Below, piece after piece: positions 1-7,113 of a stretch of DNA of 16,378 bases. This stretch comes from Desulfobacteraceae bacterium (GTDB lineage: Bacteria; Desulfobacterota; DSM-4660; Desulfatiglandales; HGW-15). The notes under the pieces were generated by a model, which did not search any database, was not told where the DNA came from, and was given only the letters and a program-made list of their open reading frames with translations. How positions within the stretch are numbered: the stretch's first letter is position 1; each line of letters opens with the position of its first letter. The stretch is taken from NCBI GenBank assembly GCA_003819975.1, contig RPPU01000023.1, forward strand, positions 1-16,378. Reading direction: 5' to 3'. Made by a program: the position numbers and the translations under genes.

Positions 1-42
1 AATCCAAATGGCTGATCAGCACCGCCTGCAAATGTCACGGAG

Positions 43-900
43 TCATGACCGCCATGGAAGTGACAAAACCGGATAAGCATTAAGCAGCAGAAACAAACCT
101 TTTTGCAGCAATTTCTGCACACCCATGCCGGCAAACTGAAAAAATAAAAGTGCGAAGAAAGGCGAGAAATCAATACCGCCGAGGAGGGGAACCAAACGCC
201 GGAACGGTCGCAGCAAAGGCTCGCTGATGCCGTATATCCCTTGCACAATCGGATTCGATGGGTCCGGGCTCACAAAGGAAAGCAACGCGCCGATAATAAT
301 GATCAAAGAAAAAAAACCGGGCAACGTAAAAAGCGCAATCAAGAGCATTAAACCTTCGGCCAAACTGGAAAGGATTGGCTTGTAAGACCATAAAAAGTCC
401 GCGAGAACTTGGCTTTTAAATAAAACCGTTAACAGCGCATAACCGATCCAGAGTAAAAAAAATGCAAAAAAATGAAAGCGTCGCCTGGAGACACCCAAAT
501 GGCTCAAAAACCAACGCAGGGGATTCAAGGCCCGTTCCATGACATTGAATAATGGCATGCCAAATCTGAATTGATTGGATAAGGAGACCAGCCAGATAAT
601 GAAATAAGCTGTAAAAAGGAATTGGAGCAAGTGTAAACAACTTATAGCAATACCGGCGCCGATCGGTATCGATAAAAACAAAACATAAATCAAACCGCGA
701 ATCACAACGATTCCGGTTATGACAAAAAGCGTGGCCATGTTATTGTTGCCGATCAAAGACCGTACAGGGAAAAGGAGAGGGTCCGTAATACGATAAATCA
801 AATGATAGATAGGATTATAATAAGCTTCGCTCGGCCGGATCAACATACGCAAGAATAACAGGACAATGATCATGTCAATGATCGATCTGACAAAATCCAT
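43..900 (-). CDS. YggT-family integral membrane protein
   Basis: The protein has 285 residues and is almost entirely hydrophobic segments. YggT motifs, a proline-arginine turn after a helix, appear three times: PLLFPVR (residues 41-47), ALNPLRW (124-130) and PLLRPFR (228-234). Family members usually have one or two such units in roughly 90-190 residues, so this one is long. YggT proteins are inner-membrane proteins of poorly defined role, often linked to yggU and to envelope or division genes. The start is placed at the ATG whose first base is 900: GGAGGC lies 6 nt upstream, whereas a start 8 codons earlier would translate that ribosome site. A yggU-like gene lies divergently next door, which supports the family call. 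The family is confident; the function is unknown. Confidence 0.88.
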   Translation of the reverse strand: MDFVRSIIDMIIVLLFLRMLIRPSEAYYNPIYHLIYRITDPLLFPVRSLIGNNNMATLFVITGIVVIRGLIYVLFLSIPIGAGIAISCLHLLQFLFTAYFIIWLVSLSNQFRFGMPLFNVMERALNPLRWFLSHLGVSRRRFHFFAFFLLWIGYALLTVLFKSQVLADFLWSYKPILSSLAEGLMLLIALFTLPGFFSLIIIIGALLSFVSPDPSNPIVQGIYGISEPLLRPFRRLVPLLGGIDFSPFFALLFFQFAGMGVQKLLQKGLFLLLNAYPVLSLPWRS

Positions 901-906
901 TAAAAC

Positions 907-964
907 GCCTCCATTTTTAAACAAAGATGACGCGTATTATAGACTGATTTTATTTGAATTTCAA
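907..964 (-). promoter_or_regulatory. sigma70-like promoter and ribosome site of the yggT gene
   Basis: On the minus strand a TTGAAA -35 box (959-964) and a perfect TATAAT -10 box (936-941) are separated by exactly 17 bp. A GGAGGC Shine-Dalgarno site (907-912) then lies 6 nt before the ATG. This gives a short leader of about 30 nt. Spacing and box quality make this the best promoter in the window. Confidence 0.75.
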
Positions 965-1008
965 TACATTCCACTCCAAACCGAACCGGCGAAAAGAAAG
1001 GCTCAGGC

Positions 1009-1308
1009 TTGAATAAACCGAACCAAAAAAAGATCAATCAAGATATCTCGACCGAACTCAAGATCCACCTGGTACCAAGATCCTCCCGCGACCAATTGGT
1101 CAATTGCACGGGTGATCAATTAAAAATAAAGATCACGGCTCCGCCCGTGGAGGGCCGGGCCAACCAGGCCTTGATCGCTTTTCTGGCCAAACAATTGGGC
1201 ATTGCGAAAACAAAAGTGGAGCTGGTTGCCGGCGCAACCTCTAAACAAAAAAAAATCAGAATTCACGGCCTTACCTTGAACCAAATCCACGACCGATTGA
1301 AACAATAG
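1009..1308 (+). CDS. DUF167 / YggU-family protein
   Basis: A 99-residue protein. The conserved YggU/DUF167 core is clear: a basic strand (LVPRSSRDQL, residues 21-30), the signature APPVEGRANQALIAFLAKQL (44-63), then GATSKQKKIRI. Members are small alpha/beta proteins of about 95-100 residues with no settled biochemical role, so the length is normal. The start codon is TTG at 1009; AAAGAAAGG upstream is a modest ribosome site and no ATG is available in a suitable place. It diverges from the yggT-like gene, whereas the two are often co-oriented in other genomes. Its 3' end converges on the metallopeptidase gene that closes the hsd operon. Confidence 0.88.
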   Translation: MNKPNQKKINQDISTELKIHLVPRSSRDQLVNCTGDQLKIKITAPPVEGRANQALIAFLAKQLGIAKTKVELVAGATSKQKKIRIHGLTLNQIHDRLKQ

Positions 1309-1328
1309 TGTGGGGATGCTTTTTTCAA

Positions 1329-1354
1329 GGTTCAAAAGCCGGAATGATTGAGCC
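1329..1354. terminator. weak hairpin between convergent genes
   Basis: GGTTCAA (1329-1335) pairs with TTGAGCC (1348-1354) with one G-U pair and a 12-nt loop, in the 49-bp gap between two convergent genes. On the plus strand a T7 run follows about 11 nt later. The stem is weak and the T-run distant, so this is only a possible terminator. Confidence 0.25.
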
Positions 1355-1357
1355 TCA

Positions 1358-1666
1358 TCAAACTAATTTTTTTAACCGATCTTCCATTTTTTCATAATCA
1401 CCCAAATAGGCCCGCATCAGGCTTTTCCAGAGCTTACCGTGATTGGGCACGGAAAAATGCAACAATTCATGGACCATAACATAATCGCCCAGCTTGCGCT
1501 CCATGCTCAGTAACTCGGTATTAAAACTCAAGGTGCCTGTTGTGGAGCAAGAGGCCCACTTGTTGCGCATCGGGCGCACATATAATCCGTGTACCTTGAC
1601 ATCCAGTTTCCCGGCCCATTCCAGCACGCGGGTTTTAAATTCATTTTTATCGCGCCAGGCTTTCAT
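1358..1666 (-). CDS. short YgjP-like (DUF45) zinc metallopeptidase
   Basis: A 102-residue protein with HELLH (about residues 66-70) followed by FSVPNHGKLWKSLM, the pattern of the YgjP/WLM group in which two histidines and a downstream histidine bind zinc. The upstream WASCSTTGTLSFNTELL segment (38-54) matches the family's W.SCS..g.l.fn..L region. Standalone YgjP proteins are about 230 residues, so this is a short form holding the catalytic half. Its ATG overlaps the hsdR stop as ATGA (1663-1666), so the two are translationally coupled and belong to one operon. Short peptidases of this kind are known neighbours of type I restriction genes; their role there is not established. The family is confident and the function inferred. 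Confidence 0.82.
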   Translation of the reverse strand: MKAWRDKNEFKTRVLEWAGKLDVKVHGLYVRPMRNKWASCSTTGTLSFNTELLSMERKLGDYVMVHELLHFSVPNHGKLWKSLMRAYLGDYEKMEDRLKKLV

Positions 1667-4662
1667 GCTCGGAAACTCTTTTGTAACAGGATGAAGAGCG
1701 CGTCGACCGTGGTCGTCACCTTATTCAGGTCTTCCTCTTCAGCTAAAAGAGCGAAGGTAACCCATTTGCGCACCTCGCGCAATTCCGCCTCGCTACGCTG
1801 CCAGTTCGGAAATTTTGCAAACCCAGCCCGCACTTTTTTGCTCGCCGTCGCCGGATTCGGGATGCCGTCATCGGTAAGCTTGCAGAGCACGAAGTAAGTC
1901 AACCCATCCAGCCCTTTTTCAGCCTGATCCTTTTTCCGTTGCTCGTCTTTTTCAATCTCTTTCAACAAATCGGCCAATGCCTCGGCGGTGGTCGTCTGCC
2001 GGTCCTCAAAGCTTTCCTGCACTGCCTTGGCGCGTTCAGCCAGCGCAATGAGAAACGGATCGTTGCTGTTCTCCTCGGCTGTCTTTTGGATGGTTTTCAC
2101 CAGATTGATGATCTTCGTCGCCTTACCCAGGTCTTTTTGTTTGATCGTATCGATGGTCGTTTTATCGATCTTCAAATAGGGTACAGTCGGATCGGAAGTC
2201 ATTAGGGCGCCGATGTTTTTCCGGACGAGTTCGTTGGTTTTTTTCTGGAAGGCGCGGTCCGCGTACACCCGCTGTGCATAGGCGTTGCGCACGACCTCAT
2301 AAATGCCGGACAACGTGGCGTAATTTTCGAGAAATACACTCAGGAACGCATCAGGCGAGATGATTTCATAAAGCATCTCGATCTCTTTATATTCCTTGAA
2401 AAATTCTTTGCGTCGTTCCTTGTCGCGGAAATGCTCGATCAGGTTGTCCACGTCCTTGTCGTTGAAATTTTGGGTCAACAGCTCGAGATAGGCCGGGGCA
2501 ATGGTCTCCATTTTCGATTTAAACAGATGTTTGAGCAGATCCAGATCCTTGATGATGGCGTTGACTTCGTCGCTGTCAAAGGCCAGCGCTTTTTCCAGCT
2601 TATCAAAGATGCCCACAAAATCGAGGATAAAGCCGTGCGGCTTTACCATCTCCGCCGCTTCGTTCTCATAAGGCCGGTTCACCCGCGCAATGGCCTGCAG
2701 CAGCGTATGATCGCGCATGGGCTTGTCCAAATACATGGCATACAGGATTGGCGCATCGAATCCGGTGAGCAGCTTTTCCGTGACAATAAGGATCTTCGGC
2801 CATTCATCCGCCTTGATGAAATTCTTACGAATCTGGCGCTCCCGCTTGAGATTGAGGTGCCATTTCTTCAGGGCCGCGGGATCGTTGTTATTGCCGGTGA
2901 AGACGATCTCGGAATATTCCGGCGGCAGAATATCATCCAGTGCCTCCTTGTAGAAAGCGCACGCCTCGCGGTCCACAGCCACCAGGAATGCCTTGTAGCC
3001 CAAAGGCTCGACATTCTCGCGAAAGTGATCCGCCGTAAAACGCGCCACCTTGGCTACGCGCGCTTCACCCTTCAGAAAGTTTTTCAGGTTCACCGCCCGA
3101 TCCAGAATCTTGTTCAATTCCTCGATATCCGCGATACCCTCGGTCTCGGCCAAGGCAAAGAACTCCTTTTCCATAAGCTCATGCGGCACGAGCATCTCGT
3201 TGGGCGCAAGCTGGTAGTAAAGCGGCAGGGTAGTGCCGTCCTCGATGCTCTCGCTGATGGAATATTTGTGCAAATAACCCTTATCATCCTCGCAGCCAAA
3301 GGTCTTGAAGGTCCCCTTACCGTAGGCCGTCTTATCCACCGGCGTGCCCGTAAAGCCGATGAAAGTCGCATTGGGCAGACCGGCCATCAGAAAATTGCCC
3401 AGATCGCCGCCGGTGGTGCGGTGCGCCTCGTCGATCAGCACAAAAATGTTTTTACGCTTATTCAAGTCGGCCGGCATGTCGCGGAACTTGTGGATCATGG
3501 TCACGATAATGCCCCGGTAATCCTCGCGCAGCAGGCGGTTCAAGGCCAATATGCTGCCGGCATGCTCCACATTAGCCAAGCCCACGGACGCGAGATTTTT
3601 GAGCATCTGATCTTCCAATTCATTGCGATCGATCATCAAGAGGATGGTCGGTTTTTCAGCTTCGGGCGCCTTGAAGAGCAGCTCCGCCGCCTTGATCATG
3701 GTGTAGGTTTTGCCGCTGCCTTGGGTATGCCAGACCAGACCGCGCCTGCGCCGCGCATCGAGCGCGCGTGCCGTCACCTTATCCACCCCGAGCATCTGAT
3801 GCTGTCGTAAAATGATCTTTTGCAGTTCCTCTTCTTTTTCGACAAACAGGATAAAATCTTTTAGCGCGCGCAGCACCTGCGGAATGGCGCAAAAGCTTTT
3901 CACCTTGGCTTCAAGATTGCCCGCCTCTGCGTGTTTCCAGGTGAATATGTTACGCCGGATCAAGTTCCAGGTCACCCCATAACCGAACCCGATGGCCTCG
4001 GTGGCGGCAAAGATCATCTCCGGCACCATCACTTCCGGCGTTTCCGCATGGTAGCGCCGGATCTGGTCTACGGCCAGGCTAATGGCTTCTTCCTTGCTCG
4101 CGTTCTTGCACTCGATCACCAGCACTGGGATGCCGTTGATAAGAAAAACCACATCTTCCCGTGTGCCGTAGCGACCGTTATGAACGTAAAACTCCTCGGT
4201 CACCTCATAGACATTACGCCTTTTCCCGGCTGGGCGATCAAAGTCGCCATAATCGATCAGCATCAGGTCCAGCTCGCGGTTCTCCTCGGCGCAGAAGAAC
4301 TTTCCCTGGTTGCGCAAAAAGCTCAGGAAATCCCGGTTGCCCGTGATATTGGCGTTCAGCCGTTGCCATTCGCCCACCAGCGCGCCCGCGGCCTCTTTGT
4401 ATTTCGGATTAAAAGCCCGCACCTGGGCATGCAGCAGATCGCCGAAATAGAGCGACCCTGTCCGTGCCCGGTCCTCCGCCAAAATCCCATCCGCATCAAA
4501 CCCCCGCCGCGCCTCAGCCTCGGCTCGCGGCACATAGGTCCACCCGATCTCCTGCGCATAAGCCAGGATACGGGCTTGGACGGTTTTATGTTCGGAGGGT
4601 TTCACCGCAGAGAAAGATTTTACCGCCGAAGACGCGGAGGGTCGCAGAGGATTCTTATTCAT
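1663..4662 (-). CDS. hsdR: type I restriction enzyme R subunit (nuclease and translocase)
   Basis: A 999-residue protein of normal HsdR length. In order: the PD-(D/E)xK nuclease domain with D170 and E184-C-K186 after the strand GIPVLVIE; the SF2 translocase with Walker A QGSGKT (314-319), DEAH (411-414), TGTP (438-441), LLTGFDAP (631-638) and motif VI QAIARVNRP (656-664); then a helical C-terminal region that docks on HsdM/HsdS. HsdR cuts unmethylated DNA after ATP-driven translocation, only within the R2M2S complex. The start at 4662 has a strong GGAGGA site 8 nt upstream. The first 20 or so residues come from an interspersed repeat; the true family sequence begins around residue 23 (SEHKTVQARI), and no ATG, GTG or TTG lies there. 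The reading frame is intact with no missing motif. Confidence 0.95.
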   Translation of the reverse strand: MNKNPLRPSASSAVKSFSAVKPSEHKTVQARILAYAQEIGWTYVPRAEAEARRGFDADGILAEDRARTGSLYFGDLLHAQVRAFNPKYKEAAGALVGEWQRLNANITGNRDFLSFLRNQGKFFCAEENRELDLMLIDYGDFDRPAGKRRNVYEVTEEFYVHNGRYGTREDVVFLINGIPVLVIECKNASKEEAISLAVDQIRRYHAETPEVMVPEMIFAATEAIGFGYGVTWNLIRRNIFTWKHAEAGNLEAKVKSFCAIPQVLRALKDFILFVEKEEELQKIILRQHQMLGVDKVTARALDARRRRGLVWHTQGSGKTYTMIKAAELLFKAPEAEKPTILLMIDRNELEDQMLKNLASVGLANVEHAGSILALNRLLREDYRGIIVTMIHKFRDMPADLNKRKNIFVLIDEAHRTTGGDLGNFLMAGLPNATFIGFTGTPVDKTAYGKGTFKTFGCEDDKGYLHKYSISESIEDGTTLPLYYQLAPNEMLVPHELMEKEFFALAETEGIADIEELNKILDRAVNLKNFLKGEARVAKVARFTADHFRENVEPLGYKAFLVAVDREACAFYKEALDDILPPEYSEIVFTGNNNDPAALKKWHLNLKRERQIRKNFIKADEWPKILIVTEKLLTGFDAPILYAMYLDKPMRDHTLLQAIARVNRPYENEAAEMVKPHGFILDFVGIFDKLEKALAFDSDEVNAIIKDLDLLKHLFKSKMETIAPAYLELLTQNFNDKDVDNLIEHFRDKERRKEFFKEYKEIEMLYEIISPDAFLSVFLENYATLSGIYEVVRNAYAQRVYADRAFQKKTNELVRKNIGALMTSDPTVPYLKIDKTTIDTIKQKDLGKATKIINLVKTIQKTAEENSNDPFLIALAERAKAVQESFEDRQTTTAEALADLLKEIEKDEQRKKDQAEKGLDGLTYFVLCKLTDDGIPNPATASKKVRAGFAKFPNWQRSEAELREVRKWVTFALLAEEEDLNKVTTTVDALFILLQKSFRA

Positions 4663-4687
4663 TATTATCTTCCTCCTTTGCAGTAAA
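4601..4687. repeat. CCGCAGAGG/CTCTGCG palindromic repeat, copy A1 (hsdR 5' end)
   Basis: The left arm holds TTTCACCGCAG and ACCGCCGAAGACGCGGAGG. The right arm is shortened to CCTCCTTTGCAGTAAA. Read on the minus strand, the element provides the GGAGGA ribosome site, the hsdR ATG (4660-4662) and codons for MNKNPLRPSASSAVK. It belongs to the same family as the copies at 4719, 5195 and 5329. Confidence 0.8.
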
Positions 4688-5237
4688 ACTCACTGCTGAG
4701 GGAATTCAGAAAAGAGAATTTCACCGCCGAGGTAACAGAGGGTCGCAAAGATTTATTATTCATAATTCTCTTTCTCCTCTGCGTTACTTTGCGTCCTTTG
4801 CGGTGAATTCCCTTCCGGTAGTTTATCGACCATCCGTTTGATCCAGCCCGGAGGTGGAGCACGTTAAAATTGATCAGCAGACCGAGGTTGATCCCCGCCA
4901 GCTTGAGATAGGTGAGTATCTGCGCTTCATGGATTGGCGCTAGTTTGTCAATTGACTTTAGTTCGATGATGATCTGCCGCTCTACCAACAGATCGATACG
5001 ATAACCGCAATCGATGTGCACACCATCATAGTGGACCGGAAAAGGCGCTTGCCGTTTCACCGCCAGCCCGGCCTTTCGAAGCTCATGCTCTATGCAGGCT
5101 TCATAGGTGTATTCCAGCAAACCGGGGCCGAGCGCGGAATGAACTTTCATGGCGCAGCCGATGATACGATGGGAAAGGGAATTCAAAGAAGAAGATTTTA
5201 CCGCAGAGGGAACAGAGGTTCGCAGAGTGTTATTCAT
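4665..5237 (-). CDS. GxxExxY-family PD-(D/E)xK protein, frameshifted 3' end
   Basis: The 190-residue ORF has a core (about 19-131) matching the GxxExxY family (PDDEXK_3 type): SHRIIGCAMKVHSALGPGLL, the signature G39-LL-E42-YT-Y45, a predicted active site D82 with E92-L-K94, and HEAQILTYLK (103-112). These small nuclease-like proteins have no firmly known function and are often multicopy beside repeats. The ATG at 5237 and its AAAGGAG site 9 nt upstream lie in repeat A3, which encodes MNNTLRTSVPSAVK; TTG at residue 18 is a possible older start. After LHLRAG the usual family ending (GIKRMV.KLPEG) is present in another frame, so one base seems lost near 4843-4850. The last ~60 residues are therefore frameshifted, translated repeat A2. 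The stop lies 2 nt before hsdR. Confidence 0.82.
   Translation of the reverse strand: MNNTLRTSVPSAVKSSSLNSLSHRIIGCAMKVHSALGPGLLEYTYEACIEHELRKAGLAVKRQAPFPVHYDGVHIDCGYRIDLLVERQIIIELKSIDKLAPIHEAQILTYLKLAGINLGLLINFNVLHLRAGSNGWSINYRKGIHRKGRKVTQRRKRIMNNKSLRPSVTSAVKFSFLNSLSSEFYCKGGR
4719..4808. repeat. palindromic repeat, copy A2 (between the GxxExxY gene and hsdR)
   Basis: This is the most complete copy. The left arm TTCACCGCCGAGG... (4720-4750) and right arm ...CCTTTGCGGTGAA (4776-4806) match at 21 of 31 positions as inverted repeats around an AT-rich centre holding ATTATTCATAAT. On the minus strand the centre reads GAGGAG - spacer - ATGAATAATAAA, the same ribosome-site-plus-ATG arrangement used by hsdR and the GxxExxY gene, but here read through by the extended GxxExxY frame. 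Confidence 0.82.
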
Positions 5238-5283
5238 TTTTCTTATCTCCTTTGCGTAACTTTGCGCCCTTGGCGGTTTAATT
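5195..5283. repeat. palindromic repeat, copy A3 (GxxExxY start)
   Basis: The left arm is TTTTACCGCAGAGGGAACAG and the right arm CTCCTTTGCGTAACTTTGCG followed by CCCTTGGCGG. The centre holds the GxxExxY start codon (5235-5237) and its AAAGGAG ribosome site (5247-5253). Confidence 0.82.
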
Positions 5284-5371
5284 TTTTTCCAAATTCGTAC
5301 CGCGCCCGGATGATTTTATGTCCGGAGAGTTTCACCGCCGAGGACACTGAGGATCGCAGAGAATTATTCGT
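5243..5371 (-). pseudogene. mini-ORF: repeat-derived start region with an hsdR-like stub
   Basis: From ACG at 5369-5371, exactly where the sister repeats have ATG, an open frame of 42 codons runs to TAA at 5243-5245. It encodes a SLRSSVSSAVK peptide like the N-termini of HsdR and the GxxExxY protein, then SGHKIIRARYEF, which resembles HsdR residues 23-34 (SEHKTVQARILA). Over 40 nt, 5301-5340 matches hsdR 4571-4610 at 32 positions. I read it as a truncated duplicate of the hsdR 5' end that lost its start codon. It could instead be a conserved extension of the repeat itself. Confidence 0.55.
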
Positions 5372-5417
5372 TTTTTTCTATCCCCTTTGCGTTACTTTAC
5401 GCCCTTTGCGGTGTAAT
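5329..5417. repeat. palindromic repeat, copy A4 (hsdS 3' end)
   Basis: The left arm is TTTCACCGCCGAGGACACTG and the right arm CCCTTTGCGTTACTTTACG followed by CCCTTTGCGGTGTAA. On the minus strand the right arm is translated as the last residues of HsdS (HRKGRKVTQRG) and supplies its TAG stop. The centre carries ACG in place of the ATG of copies A1-A3. Confidence 0.82.
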
Positions 5418-6856
5418 TTGTTTGTGCAGGCGTGAGCATAAGTTGACTCCGATTCGGGCAGTTCGAGGTCGGTCACCCTCATCTTCGCCGTCATGAGCTG
5501 GTGCAACAGAGTACGGAAGAGAGCAATAAGAACATCCTTTTTCCTTGCAATTAGAGCAATTTTCTGTTGAACCGTTGCTAATGCAAAATCAATTTCATCC
5601 TGATCCTCAATTGATGGAACAGGGACCAAGGTTCGTTTCACCGCACTCACGTTCAAATGCTGTTGGGCGAGTCCATGTTTTGCAGCAACGGCTTGACTTT
5701 TACCCATGGGTGAGTTGAAAAATCGACTCAAAAACCCACCTCGAATCACTCCGGCTTTCGGTCTGACAATCACAAGGTCAATACAATTAGCACCATCGTA
5801 TTCCTTCGAAACTACGCAAGAAGTCCCAGGATAGCCAGTTCGAACGACGAGAACATCTCCAGCATGGAGCTTTGATTTGGCCAATATAGTGTCATTGACA
5901 ACCTCCGAAAAATAGACAAGATCGTTCGGTGAAAGACAATCTTCGCGAACGTTGAATGAACGAAAAGCTGGCACACCTTTTTCAACATAATGGCTTGCGG
6001 GCTTCACTACAACACCAACAGTAATCATCTCGCACAATTCTTCACAAGATAACAACTCCCAACTCTCCGGCACCGGCCCGATCTCGGTTTCCTTTTGAGG
6101 CTCGCCGCGCAGGCCCTCGGTGAAGAGCTTATGCAAGAGCGCCTTTTTCAGTTCCTGAGTCAGCGCGATCAGCCGCTCCTGCTGCTCTATCGCCCGCTGC
6201 ACCACCCCCAATACCCCTGCAATCTTGCGTTGTTCGTCAAGAGGGGGGAAGGTGATCTTCTCATTCAAGATGTCGCTGTCTCTAACCGCAGGATAACTAG
6301 CACCTCGCTCAAGTTCACTCATGCGTTGAACAAACTCATCCGTAAGCAAATAGTAGTAGAGATAGCGAGAAATAAGACGTAAAGCATCTGTCCGAAGAAC
6401 TATAAAACCGGTACTTGCAATCTGATCATGCAAATTATCGGGCACAAAAGCGACCCGTTTTAGAGTTGGCCGGACAGTGGCAAATAAAACGTCACTAGCT
6501 TCGATCACTTTCCTGGCGCGACTAGGCGCATCTGCGCCGAGAAGCTCTGAAGGGGTGGTTATCCGAAAAGATGTATTGCTTACTGATGAAACATCAATGT
6601 AGAAAAATCTCTTTCCCGGATCGCACATAGGATTTCGCTGTTTGGTCCGCAACGTTAAATCGCCAATGTGCGCCATTTCCCAGCCGGACGGCAGGTTTTT
6701 CAATCCTTCACTTGGCGAATCCATATTCGTAGAGCTACGACGAAACAAATGGGAATATCCAACCTTTTCTCCACGCCTTCGCGTCACTGGAGTAATTTCA
6801 GACATTTTTGAAATTACGTCCTCCGCGCGAGCTATTTTCTGTTTCCGCTCAATCAT
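5378..6856 (-). CDS. hsdS: type I restriction enzyme specificity subunit
   Basis: A 492-residue protein with the HsdS two-TRD layout. TRD1 begins at LPSGWEMAHIGDLTL (about 55-69) and ends at the proximal conserved helix LDEQRKIAGVL...HKLFTEGL (206-249). TRD2 begins at IGPVPESWELL (259-269) and ends at EDQDEIDFALATVQQKIALI (417-436) plus a helical tail. HsdS recognises a bipartite DNA target and scaffolds two HsdM. The start is ATG at 6856, with GAGGAAAG about 10 nt upstream. Residues 1 to about 40 lie in repeat copies B1/B2 and the family sequence starts near the ATG at 6724, which lacks a ribosome site. About 15 C-terminal residues and the stop come from repeat A4. The reading frame is intact; the target sequence cannot be read by eye. 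Confidence 0.92.
   Translation of the reverse strand: MIERKQKIARAEDVISKMSEITPVTRRRGEKVGYSHLFRRSSTNMDSPSEGLKNLPSGWEMAHIGDLTLRTKQRNPMCDPGKRFFYIDVSSVSNTSFRITTPSELLGADAPSRARKVIEASDVLFATVRPTLKRVAFVPDNLHDQIASTGFIVLRTDALRLISRYLYYYLLTDEFVQRMSELERGASYPAVRDSDILNEKITFPPLDEQRKIAGVLGVVQRAIEQQERLIALTQELKKALLHKLFTEGLRGEPQKETEIGPVPESWELLSCEELCEMITVGVVVKPASHYVEKGVPAFRSFNVREDCLSPNDLVYFSEVVNDTILAKSKLHAGDVLVVRTGYPGTSCVVSKEYDGANCIDLVIVRPKAGVIRGGFLSRFFNSPMGKSQAVAAKHGLAQQHLNVSAVKRTLVPVPSIEDQDEIDFALATVQQKIALIARKKDVLIALFRTLLHQLMTAKMRVTDLELPESESTYAHACTNKLHRKGRKVTQRG
6775..6830. repeat. palindromic repeat, copy B1 (inside the hsdS N-terminus)
   Basis: CGCCTTCGCGTCACTGGAG, then GTAATTTCA (6792-6800), an 8-nt loop and TGAAATTAC (6809-6817), then GTCCTCCGCG. 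The 9-bp arms are perfect. It is a diverged copy of B2 and B3 and is translated in frame as part of the HsdS N-terminus (SEITPVTRRRGE). Confidence 0.7.
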
Positions 6857-6865
6857 TCCCAATCT

Positions 6866-6939
6866 TTCCTCTGCGTTCCTCGGCGTCCACTGAAGTAATT
6901 TGGTGGTTTAAAAAATTACGTCCTCTGCGGTAAAATCTC
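6866..6939. repeat. palindromic repeat, copy B2 (hsdS start)
   Basis: CCTCTGCGTTCCTCGGCG, an inner hairpin with GTAATTT (6895-6901) and AAATTAC (6913-6919), then GTCCTCTGCGGTAAAATC. Bases 6883-6939 are identical over 57 nt to 7106-7162 in copy B3. On the minus strand its end provides the GAGGAAAG ribosome site of hsdS. Confidence 0.85.
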
Positions 6940-7113
6940 TTGTCTCCTGACCTCTTGCTCCCGCAGCCCTCTTTTCTGGTTGACCAGTGGTGTTGACATT
7001 AGCAAATCGGATCGCTTTACCGATTGTGCCGACGGTGTCGGCACTTTCTCAACGCTCTTCTCAGGATATCCGATAATATGCCCAATCTTCCTTCTGCGTT
7101 CCTCAGCGTCCAC
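6916..7113 (-). other. small ORF of uncertain coding status between yhcG and hsdS
   Basis: A 65-codon frame starting with GTG inside repeat B3 and ending with TAA inside repeat B2. The product is basic (IGHIIGYPEKSVEKVPTPSA in the middle) and I do not recognise it. Its end, LREQEVR, copies the C-terminus of the DUF1016 protein because the segment is part of a 223-bp direct duplication. Both ends are therefore repeat-made and only about 110 nt are unique. No clear ribosome site precedes it. It may be a duplication by-product rather than a gene. Confidence 0.25.
7026..7044. repeat. perfect 8-bp hairpin in the duplicated segment
   Basis: GTGCCGAC (7026-7033) and GTCGGCAC (7037-7044) form a perfect stem with a 3-nt GGT loop. 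It lies in the unique part of the segment bounded by the B2 and B3 direct repeats. There is no T-run on the minus strand, so it does not look like an operon terminator. Confidence 0.55.

Noticed and set aside
297..299. Programmed frameshift reading of hsdM (as an alternative to a broken gene)
   Set aside because: No slippery heptamer is seen at the hsdM break near 8765-8770, and a simple slip would not restore the missing residues. The coordinates given here are a placeholder; the relevant site is 8765-8770.
1663..1666. ATGA overlap as a sign of hsdR truncation
   Set aside because: HsdR has normal length and a plausible C-terminus; the overlap is ordinary translational coupling.
2431..3810. 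Long plus-strand open frame opposite hsdR (459 codons)
   Set aside because: It is the antisense shadow of hsdR, whose motifs are unmistakable; the antisense product has no recognisable domain.
4601..5417. CRISPR array (several similar repeats in a short span)
   Set aside because: Repeats are unequal in length, imperfect, irregularly spaced, overlap genes, and have no uniform spacers.
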